Part shown: piece by piece, positions 22,901 to 34,501 of the stretch
Layout: every line of letters starts with the position of its first letter
How positions within the stretch are numbered: the first letter of the stretch is position 1
Assembly (NCBI RefSeq): GCF_001640805.2
Contig: NW_026115916.1
Coordinates: 62,001-126,000, forward strand
From: Lates calcarifer
Taxonomy: Eukaryota; Chordata; Actinopteri; Centropomidae
Length of the DNA stretch: 64,000 nt
Direction: 5' to 3'
Position numbers and translations under genes: made by a program
Notes under the pieces: generated by a model
Databases searched by the model: none
What the model was told of the DNA's origin: nothing
What the model saw: only the letters and a program-made list of their open reading frames with translations

Positions 22901-25900
22901 TCCACGGTAACACCTTAATCCCGCCCTCGCTCTGCTGCAGTGCTGCACTGAAATATGTTTCAAATGCCGCCGTAATCCTCGGAGGAGAAGAAGAGAGAGA
23001 GCACTCCACACTGGAGGATTCTTCCCCTTCCCCCCCGCTGCTCGCCGATCCCGCGCTCCCTCTCCTCATCTCTCAGGGATTATCGCCCGCCACAGCCGGG
23101 ACTTCTGGGAAATATTGGAAAAGAGGGGGAGGGGTCTCCCACTCATTCTCTACTTCTCTCTCCCCCTCTCTCTCTCCAGCCATCTCATATGACAGCTGCA
23201 GGTTTCTGCTTCTTTTTGTGTTAATATCAGGTAATTACAGGTTATTAAGGCTCACCTGGACCAGCCCAGCTCCACTCACTCTGAAGGCAGCACTCACAGA
23301 GAGGTTGTTGGTTTGATTCCCACAGGCAAGGCAGCTTGTTAAACAAGCAGTGAATTAACTTCCCTCAGAAAGGCCTTGGAAGGTTTTACATTTTATGTAC
23401 GAAGGTCTTGAATATGTTTTACTCTCCTGCTGTTGACAGAAACATCAGTTATAACTTTTACTGTGAAGGAAGTTCATCCACTCAGAATGAACAACAAACA
23501 AACAAACTGATTATTTATTTGATTGGTTAATCCATCAGTCAGTTCTCTACCTCTTATCTGAGTCCAGGTGTGAACAGTTTATGAGGTCACATCAATGAAT
23601 AAATTACTGTGAATTATTGTTATGTACAGCAAACATTATAGAGATGTCAACAAATTAATGCACCTTGATTACAATGATTGTAGACCTTATTATTTATCTT
23701 CAGTAACTCTCACTTGGTATGACTGTGAAACAGGTGTTGAACTGCATGCTGCGCGATATTAAAAGTTGAATGGAGCAGAAACAATGTTAAAGGACCATCC
23801 TGCTGTTTTTGAACAGGTTAAGGAGTTGAGTCGTTCAGGACTGTGGTTGATGATGTTTTACAGGAAGAGATGACAACAGACTTTAGACTGAAGTTACTTC
23901 AACGTACAATGCACTCAGAAAGTATTCGGACCACTTCACATAATGGCAAACTGATATCAGAACTTTATAAAATTTGCTAGTTTATTAAAAAAAGTGAAAT
24001 ATCATGTTGACATAAGTTTTCAGACTGTGTCTTTCAGAGTACACTTTGTACTGAACAGCTGATCTCAGGTGTTTTCTCTGGTAATGACATCATCAGTCCT
24101 GTCAGCAGGTGTGACTTCCTGTCTTCACTCTGCAGGTCGTCATGTGTTTTACACTCTGCTGATCAAACTGATCAGATCAATAATCCTGGTTGTGTTTCTC
24201 TGCAGTGTAAACGTGTGGAACAGGATCTGATTGAGGAGAGAGAGCAGAGGGCGACCAAGGTAAACACACACACACACTCTCTCTCTCTTGCATATTAACT
24301 GGTGTCTCTGTGTTGAATGGTGATGATGGGATGTCTTCTCCGTCGTCATGACAACCTGCCGTGGAGACGCTGCAGCGTTTGTTTGCCAACAACTTGTTAT
24401 TCAAACAGGGTTGCTGTGTGTGTGTGAGTGTGTGAGGACGTGTACATCTTTCTGTTGTTTTGTGGATGAACCATATTTGTGGGGACATGTTGGCCGGGTT
24501 CTGTTTGGGGGTTCAGACCTGGTTTTAGGGTTCAGGTCAGAATCAGGTCTGGGTTTAGGCTGGAGCTAAGGAAGGCATCATGTCAGCGAGTGTCCTCACA
24601 ACTATAGAAAGACGTGTGTGTGTTACAGTTAGCTGTTTTCATACCAACATTATCTCTGGTTCCTGAACCTTGGTTCTGTTCAGAGACCCAGTCCAGGTCT
24701 CCTCCAGTCCAGATCAGAACCAGTGTGATTGCTGATGTGTCATTAATGATCTCATTGACTTTATCTGAGGTTTGAATGAAGTTTGTCATGTTTTCTCATT
24801 AAAAGTCTGAATTTGAAAAGTAACTAACTGTCAGATGTACTTAGTGCAGTGAGGTAGTGGATTACAAGTAGAGAGTAACATGAAATTACACTTCCCTACT
24901 ATACTGGTACTGGTAAATGTACTTAGTTACTTTTCACCAACACAAAGTCACGATCACGATAACTAACAGAGGATTTAGTTGTGGTGTCTGTTGGCAGTTC
25001 AGATAAAACACACAGCATCACTCAAAGGTACACACACATTACACAAAGATACCTACACATTACACACACATCACATCATACATACAATATATCAGATAAA
25101 CACAACATGTCAGTGCAGGTTTCATGTGAAGGGTTCACTTCACTACAAGACCAGACTTTAAGACCAGAAAAATACCTGATATCTGTTCCCAGTGTTCCCA
25201 GGGTTAGTGTTCCCAGTGTCCCCAGAGTTAGTGTTCTCAGTGTTCCCAGTGTTCCCAGGGTTAGTGTTCTCAGTGTTCCAGTGTTAGTGTTCTCAGTGTT
25301 CCTAGTGTTAGTGTTCTCAGTGTTCCCAGTCTTCTCAGTGTTCTCAGAGTTAGTGTTCTCAGTGTTCCCAGTCTTCTCAGTGTTAGTGTTCTCAGTATTC
25401 CTAGTGTTCTCGATGTTAAAAGAGTTAGTGTTCTCAGTGTTCCCAGTGTTAGTGTTCTCAGTGTTCCAGAGTTAGTGTTCTCTGTGTTCTCTGTGTTCCC
25501 AGCGTTAGTGTTCTCAGTGTTCCAGAGTTAGTGTTCTCAGTTTTCTCAGTGTTCTCAGTGTTCTTAGTGTTCCCAGAGTTAGTGTTCTCAGTTTTCTCAG
25601 TGTTCCCAGTGTTCTTAGTGTTCCCAGTGTTAGTGTTCTCAGTGTTCCCAGTGTTCCCAGAGTTAGTGTTCAGTGTTCTCAGAGTTAGTGTTCCCAGCGT
25701 TCCCAGAGTTAGTGTTCCCATTCTTAGTGTTCCCAGTCCCCATGAATTTATTCAGTTATTTATTGATTAAAATATTTCAATGTTTCTGTGATTGATCAGT
25801 GTTAAACTGTGAGTGATGAGTTTCAGTCAGATATCAGATCCTCACTAGAAGCAGTTAGAAGCAATGGAATTAGTAGAATCAGTAGAATCAGTTCTGTGTC

Positions 25901-28900
25901 CTCTCCTCTCTCTGTCTTCCTGCAGCTCTGCTGTGTCTGTTGTCTTCTGTGAAACATATTAGATTTGTTATTAATGTAGCACTCAGCCTGTTAATTAGTC
26001 TGGGGACTCCGGGGGATTAAGGCCTGGAGAGGTTTTTAATTTCACTCAGAAACGCCAACAGCTGCCATTCAATTAACAGATACACAAGCAGAGAGCCGCC
26101 ACAACCCCCGAAGCCCAAACCAGACACCAGTCCTTCAGACCAGAACCTTAAACCAGACCTTTAGACCGGAACCTTAAACCAGAACCTTAAACCAGACCTT
26201 TAGGCCAGAACTTTAAACCAGACCTTCAGACCAGAACCTTAAACCAGACCTTTAGACCAGGACCTTAGTCTTTTTTCCACTTTCTTCAGACAGTGGAGTG
26301 TTTGGAGCTCATTAACGGGTGACTGAAGTAACGTCACAGACGAGTTAAAGATGTTCCAGTTGAGAAGTCAGAAAAACATGGACGCTCACAGAGCCTTTAT
26401 AGTTCCCTTTCAAGAACACCTGAGCCGTTGAAGTTAGAGTTTAACATAAAAACTTCAGAATGTTGTTAAAAAGACATTCACATTTCAAACCTGGAACATT
26501 AAACCATGAAGGTGAACTGATTCAAACGTATCTCAGACTAGCCGTTGTTAGCAACACTTGATAACAACGCGCTACAAACAGCGTAGCAACATGTCCACAA
26601 ATAAACCTGAACAGTTCTCTGTGTCTGACTGACTTCATGTGAAACTAATGAGACTGAGCTGCTATAAAGAGGAACATTAGCAGAGTGTTCACTACTGTTG
26701 ATGTGAGGAGCAGCCATCTTGGATTCTGATGTCGGGGTTGGTGGGGCTGCTCTCAGGAGGCGTTCAGGTTCAAACTTCAGACTGGGAACTCAGGAAAATG
26801 GAATGTACCAACTGAGAGGTCGTTACAATAAAGTGTCGGTGCTCGGCAGCCATCTTGAAAAGGCCCTCAGTCAGTTAGTTCAGGCTCAGTCTGCCTGCAG
26901 CCACTTGTCTCTTCAAACTGTCATGACCCTCAGCTGTGCGTCAGTGCATCAACATGATTGGCTGAGGGGCGGGAACTGTGTCATATGGCCGCCATCTTTG
27001 GTGTTATGGACTGTTGAGGATTCTGCGGCATCTGATTGGTCAAAATGTTTTTTTCAGAAAAGTTAAAACAGTCAGAGTCAAATGATCAAATACACCAGCT
27101 TCAATCGTCACTGACTGGGGGGCAGAATTTGGGGGCTAATTTGTTTTGAACTGCCCCTTTAACTTCTCATGTTAAAGGTCAGAGTAGGCTCCTTTCATTT
27201 CCTCCTCCTCACCCCTGCCCCTTATTTCCTCCTCACCCCTCTGCCACTCTCACGTCCACACCCTGATGGACACCCCCCCCCCCCCAGCCTGTTCCTCTCA
27301 AAATAAATAAATTTACCCTTCCATTCCTCCTCATCCAGTGTCTCCCCACCTCCACATCCTGAAGGACCCCCTCCCTCCTCCCCCTTCTCCCCTTCCATTG
27401 ACCTTAACTCCTCATGTTAAAGGTCCAGGTGGGTTGGTGTTATTACCCCCCCCCCCAATTCGTTGACCTTAACTCCTCATGTTAAAGGTCACCTCGGTGT
27501 CGCTCCTGCTTCCTCATCATCTCATTTGGAAATTATTCTGATTAATAAGTCGGTGGCTCTTTTGAAGCGTCTCCTCTGGCCCGGCTGGAGAAGACACATA
27601 TTGACTCTGTGGGTTTGGTTTCTCTTTTGATGTCTCACTTTAAACTCACAGACCTTGAGGGCTTTAATTAGCATAGAGGAGGAGGAGGAGGAGGCCAGGA
27701 TCCAGATCACAATCAGGTCTGTAATCCCTGCTGTAACCTCCTCACAGTTTGACCAAAGACACAGATAGATCCACCGTCCTGTAACTATCGACCCACAGGT
27801 TCAAACCCTGCAGCAGCTCTTTGTGTTTATAATGAATGTTTTCCTCCATCTACCTCAGTATGAACACCATGACCTCCACCTGTCCTCACCTGTCCTCACC
27901 AGTCTTCTCCTGTGCTCTCCTGTCTTCTCCTGTCATCTCTTGTCCTCATCTGTCCTCTCCTGTCCTCACCTGTCCTCATCTGTCTTCTCCTGTCCTCTCC
28001 TGTCTTCTCCTGTCATCTCTTGTCCTCTCCTGTCCTCACCTGTCCTCACCAGTCTTCACCAGTCTTCACCAGTCCTCACCTGTCCTCACTAGTCTTCTCC
28101 TGTCCTCTCTTGTCCTCACCTGTCCTCTCCTGTACTCTTCTGTCTTCTCCTGTCTTCTCCTGTCATCTCTTGTCCTCATCTGTCCTCTCCTGTCTTCACC
28201 TGTCCTCATCTGTCTTCTCCTGTCCTCACCAGTCTTCACCAGTCCTCACCTGTCCTCACTAGTCTTCTCCTGTCCTGTCTTCTCTCTCTCCCACCACTGA
28301 GCTGTTTTATTCCCAGAATGCACCTGTAGTTCCTGTCTCTGATCTGATGTAATGAGCTGCTGCCTCAGTAAATCAGGAGTTAAACACACGCTGATAAAAC
28401 TCAGACCCTCATTATGAAGAGTGTTGACACTCGTGTTGGTTAATGAGTTAATTAGTCCTTTATTTAAACAGAGTCTCTCTGAGATCAACGTCTTGATCTG
28501 TTCACATCAATGGCAACAACACAAACACACAGACACCGAGTTCAGCTCAGACACACACTTTAATGTTTGAAACCTTCACACTGAATCAGGGACCTTAATT
28601 TTAGTTGATGGCTGATAGGGTTCGTAGCCAGTGAGATCGCAGCGTCACACACTGACGACACACAGCTTGTTCAGGTTAAACTGATTGAAACTGTTGTTGT
28701 GTTGCTGTGCAGCTGTTTTCAGTCAGGAGGTAAACTGACCCACCTGTGTTTCTCCGTCACCACCAGGAGGAGCTGCTGAGGCTTCAGAGAGAGAGAGACA
28801 GGGCTCTGGACGACAGGCGGCGGCTGGAGGCGGAGCTACAGGCGCTACGAGCCAATCACAGGTCAGACTGCTGAAGAGCAGGGGGTTGTAATGAAACTAA

Positions 28901-31900
28901 AATTTCACACACAACACCGATACCAAGAAAAATACTCAACACCATTTTCGATACCACAGGGACAAAAATGACAAAAACGAATAGTCGAGAAGAAGTGTTG
29001 ATAAAGACTAAAGAAAGATAAAGAAAAATACAGTAACAGAACTGTAAAGTATATGTATATGGCAAAAAAAAGACAGCAATATTTTTAGGCTGTCTGAGGT
29101 AGTGCAAAAAAAAAAATGTAAATACGAAGCAGCAACAATGACAAGAATACTTTCAAGTTGTCTGAGAGGTGAAGTTGTCCATACAGATGTACTCAGCTAC
29201 AGCCCTGTTTAGTTTCTGTGCTTCTGGGGACCGTGTTTTAGTTGCTGATCAAATAGAGTTGGTAGAGTCATATGACAGGTTAATGGTATTTTGTACTGTG
29301 CTCACACACACACCTGTATGTACCTGTAAACAATCCAACAGTAAGTGGACTTCAGATAAGAGGCCGTCTCTCCAGTGAGTTGTGTTTCTACAGGTCATGT
29401 GACTGGTTTGTGTGAGAATCAGTAACTAGTAAAGCAGCAGCCACCGACTCTTTCCATCTAAAGATTCCTTATGATGTGAAATATAAACTCAGATCTTCTG
29501 TCTAAAATACAAGACAGAAAAAAGTGTTCTAGATAACAGCACCCTTCTTTATATGTAACATTATATTTGTGCTGCCGAGCATTTGACCACAAATATGACT
29601 ACTATACTATAATACTGAATGAGTTGAATATGTTCAGACTTAAAAGACAGATGGACGGACAGAGCAGGTTGGATGCTCAGCCAAGCTTTATACCGAAGAC
29701 ACAGAACAGTAAGGGAACAAAGACATTTTACATAATTTTAGTTTGTAGAAATAAGCATAATTTTGCCAATTTCTCAGAACTTTTTCTTCGATGTTTAAGG
29801 ATGTTGTAGGGATTGCGTTGATTTGTACACGTTGTTCCACATGGGGACAGGAGGGCATTTCGGTCAATGCTGTTCATGAGGGTGTTTGGATCCTGGTTCA
29901 GTGGGATGTTTACAGCCAAACTGAACTGTCCATGTGTGCCATACCTGACAAAGATAAAAATAAAAATACCCAACTGTTATCGCCCCTTCAGATAATTTGA
30001 CACAGAATACAAAGTAAACAAAAAGTATACACCCAGTGTCAGACTAAGGTAAACAGATAAATATCTCCTGCCACATTAAACCAAAAGTCAGTTTGACAGA
30101 TTAGAGGGAAGTGAGAGAATAATGTTTTCATGCCATTTCTGTTAACCATATTAACCATATATATAAGCCATATTCTACAAGAAATTTAATGGTTTACGAG
30201 AAAATATGTGTCAAAATCTGAGGATCATTTGGCAGAAAGATCTAGGGTGTGATTTGAGTGAGGAGGACTGGTCAAACATTTTATCAAATACAGGGAAACA
30301 CATGAGAGAGGCGAAGGGGAAATTTATTCAGTACAAGATAACTCATAGATTTAATTTCACCCCTTCAAAATTACATAGAATAGCCTTAACAGGAAATAAT
30401 TTATGTTGGAAATATCAGAGTGAAACAGAGACATTTTTGCATGTGATTTGGGGATGTAAACTAGTGTACCTGTTCTGGGAGAAAGTACTGGAACATGTGA
30501 GTAAATGGTTGGGTGTCGGGGTACCTGTATCACCAAGACTGTGCTTGCTCGGAGACCAAACAGAAATGCCAAATATATCTAAATATGAACGAGGGGTTTT
30601 AAAAGTTGGGATGGTCACAGCTGCTCGAACAATACTTAGAGTATGGAAGAGTACAGTCGACCCAGATGTTAAAAAATGGATGGAAATGTTGTCAGAAATG
30701 GCATCATATAAATGCATGTGGGCTAGAATTAACAACGAAGAGGAACATTTTAGGAGGGCCTGGGAACGTATTTTCTTGTAGGCAGGGCATATGGAAAAAC
30801 TGTAGATATGGTACTGATGAATATATTTGGTGGTTTCAAAAGTGAAAAAAGGAAATGTCGATTTACAAGAGGCCTTTGTTTATATGGTTGTATGCTGGAT
30901 ATACTGTCTGTTATTGGTGTCAATGTTTGTGTTAGAGTTTGATTGTATGTTTATGTGTGTATGAATAAATAAAAACTTTAATACTAATAAACTGCTTATT
31001 TTCAGGTATTTACCTGTTCAGGTGGTTTCTGTCTGTAGTTGGTTGAAGTTTAGGAGGTGTCTGTGTTTGCAGTAATTCAGGAGGTTTTTACAAAAAAGAA
31101 GGAGGAACTTTAAAAAGAGGTAGAAACAAAAGAGAAGAAAAACAAAGATATTATCACTGCAACAATGACACATCTTAAACCTCTCAGTCCACTAATAAAC
31201 CTCTCCATGTTTGGTCAGATTCAATAACATGTTGATAAAAACATGATAATTATATTTAATACTTCAGTATTCTGCACAGATGGAGAGTGTACAGTGTATA
31301 AAGCTGTTTAAGGAACCAGTTTAAAAACTACACTCTGAACACAAGATGATAAATTCAGCTGTAGGTGACTAGTTGAAGAGGTGTATTAACTTGTTGTAAA
31401 GGTGAGGGGACTAGTTTTTTTTGGGGGGGGACTAGTTACATAGTTCTTTGTTTTCTTTCTTTGAATAATGAACTGACTGTATAATTATATTTTCCTGTTA
31501 ACAGAAAAGTACACAATGTACAGAGGTCGGTGAATGCACCATCACTCCCTCATACTAAGCTGTTTACTTCATGATCCTAAGGTTTCAGTTCATCCAGAAG
31601 ACAAATCTGTTTTTTCTAGTGCTTTGTTGAGTAGAATCTCTCTGGTTTGGTTTGGTTCTGGTTTTGGTTTCAGATTGTGCTGCAGTTACAGTGTGACTGT
31701 TGACAGCAGCTGATACATACATTTCTACTAGCTATTAGTTCACTGCTTTAATTTCACTGAGACATCACTGTAAAGTTCACCAACACCAGGATAAATGATC
31801 AGAGCTGCAGGGTTCATTAATGAAGCAGTTTAACAACAACATGTACAGAGTGTTTGTTAAAGGCTGAGCGCCTGCAGTAGACCCCGAGTAGAAGAATAGA

Positions 31901-34439
31901 TTCCAGTAACATCACGAGTGAGTCGTGCTGTGTAAACTGTGAGTCTCCATTCATCGTCAGGATTGATGCTGAACGCCCACAGAGCTGCTGGGGGGTGGGG
32001 TGGGGCGGTGTTAAAAAATAAAATCTCATTTCTCTTTTATTTCTCTTCACATCAGAGATTTGTTAGATTTGACTCTATAATCCTTTAACTGTTGTTATTT
32101 ATTATCCACAGACACCAGTTCTGTCTCTCTTTTTTACAGTTTCTGCAGATGGTCTGTAAACTCATCATGATTCCAAACAGTATCCAGATCATTTCTGTTG
32201 ATTCAGATCATCTGTAGATCTAAAGCCAGACTGGACTCTGGTCCACAGCTCCTCCTCCTCCTCCTACTCAGTTCCTCAGATCTCAGCTGACCCTCATCAG
32301 GTTGACAGCTGAGGATCAGACGCTCTGTCATGTCAAACATCAGTTTCTGACTGAAATCTCATTGATCCAGGTCAGGAACATATTGACCCTGCCCTGACCT
32401 CTGACCTCTGACCTGCTATCTGTTGGTTCAGGAGCTCAGTGGACCACAATAGTCCACATACAGGGTCTGGGTTTGACATATGGAGAGTCTCTGAGAACAG
32501 ATCTGGCACATGTTCTGGTTCTGATGAAAGTTTTCTGAAGCTTTGTTTGGTTTTAGTTCAGATTCTTCTTCTTCATACAGCTGGTTTAAAACTGTTTCTG
32601 TTTTGCTGTTCATCAGGACACAGTGCTCATGGGAAATGTAGGAGACTGAGACTGAGGCTTCAGACCACAGAGATACAGATGATGAAGCTATAACCCCCAA
32701 TGGTTTCCATGGAGACCTGTTGTACTGTTGTTGTTGGAGTCATTGATTTAAAAATGAGACAATAAACAGTGAGAATCCTCTGAAAACTTCAAATGTTTCA
32801 CATGAAGAAGAAATGAAATCTGAACCTTCAGACTCCAGTCTGCCTCCATCCTCTGCTGTCTGTCTCTGTGTTTACCTTCAATTAACCTGGACCAGTACCT
32901 ATCAATATCACAGCTGATTGATTATCTATCGGTCTGTCAGCAGTGGGTCGTTTCTGTTCAGACAAGCCTCTCACAGAGAAACTGACCTGAGTCTCAGACC
33001 ATCAAACACCTCATGGATTCAAACCTCTTGACATATTTAATATAGTTTAGATCAAGATAAATCATCCATGAACTCATCATCAGTCCTGTCCTAGTTTGAT
33101 TCTGATTCCTTCAGGTTTTCAAACAAATAAAACCTTCAGCTTCATTTAGCTGAACAGATGTGATGAAGCAGTTTTAACCTTTTAATGACTCGGACAGTGA
33201 AGATGCAGTGATGACTCTGTGATGTGGCTGATGACAGTGTTGATGCTCTGATGATGTTTGACTGTTGCAGAAGGTGCGTTGGGTTTGTGTCGCAGAGGGT
33301 GCATTGGATTTGTGTTTGTGTTGTAGAGGGTGCATTAGGTTTGCGTTGCAGAGGGTGCGTTGGGTTTTGCATCGCAGAGGGTGCGTTGGATTTGTGTTTG
33401 TGTTGTAGAGGGTGCATTAGGTTTGCGTTGCAGAGGGTGCGTTGGGTTTTGTGTTGCAGAGGGTGCGTTGGGTTTGTGTTTGTGTTGTAGAGGTGTGTTG
33501 GGTTTTTGTTGTAGAGGTGTGCTGGGTTTTCATCACAGATGGTGCGTTGGGTTTGCGTTGCAGAGGGTGGAGTCTGTCTTCTGTGAGTTAAACAGCTCAG
33601 CTTCAGTCAGACTGACTGGTAACAGACATCCTCTGTTCTCCCTCCTCCCACAGCTCTCAGGACCTTCTCACCTCCACCCCCTCGTTGTCTGGGGACAGTG
33701 TCTCTCTGGTGAGCTCGTTGGAGGCCCCACCCCTGCAGGCCCCGCCCCTCCAGGTCCAGCTGCAGCAGCTGTCGAAAGAGAAGCAGAGCGTGGAGGCGGA
33801 GCTTCAACGCTGTCAGGAGGCAGAGCGAGAGGCGAGCGAGAGAGTGCGCAGGTCAGATTCTACCTCCACCTGTCAACATGTTTTCATCCAGTCGTCTGTT
33901 GTGATTTCACTCCATCAGTGTCCTGTGGTTTCTCTGGTGTAGAAATGTAAACACTGCAGCATGCAGTCGTGTCAGCAGTTTGTATTTGACTTTCTGTTTC
34001 AGCACGAATCAATTAAACATTTGTCCACGTCTCAAGTAAATTTTAATTTATATAACACCAATTCACAACAGACGTCATCCCGAAACTTTGTACATACAGA
34101 GCAGGTATAGACCATACTCTGTATAGACATTTGATCATTCCACAGAATCTGCTACTTTTCCTTGATTCCATCAAATAGTTTTGGGTTTTTTGGACAAAAG
34201 ACATTTCATGACTTCACTGTGGGCTGCAGGAAATTGTAATAAACATTGGTCACCTGATGGTTTATAGAAGGCTTCCTTTATAATAAATTGTTGTAGATTA
34301 ATCAATAAAGATAATCATTATAAGCAGCCCTAAAACAGTCTGAGGTAATGATTCATATTTTAGCTGTTGAGCTGAAAATAATCATAGAATGAAAATAAAT
34401 AGTTTTTAGTGGAGAGAAAATGCTGAGGGTGATCACCTG

Positions 34440-34501
<62 letters not shown>

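Larger units (their letters stand above)
28862..33653. other. mipol1 intron 12, contents
   Basis: A 4.8-kb intron. Apart from the retroelement pieces at 29560-30985 and the minisatellite at 33266-33572, it is AT-rich DNA with no coding signal that I can support. A run of G at about 31420-31432 and a CCTCCTCCTCCTCCTAC run near 32252 are simple repeats. Confidence 0.5.

Noticed and set aside
23281..23340. Possible tRNA (GGTTTGATTCCCAC resembles a B box)
   Set aside because: No matching A box, no cloverleaf and no terminator at the right distance.
24981..25770. Frames rich in Ser-Val-Phe or Asn-Thr on both strands
   Set aside because: Produced by the GTGTTCCCA/GTGTTCTCA minisatellite.
27836..28300. 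Plus-strand Ser/Pro/Leu frames of 89-154 codons
   Set aside because: Produced by the 10-bp pyrimidine minisatellite in all three frames.
33360..33950. 196-codon plus-strand frame
   Set aside because: First half is minisatellite; second half overlaps mipol1 exon 13 in a different frame from the one that fits the protein family.
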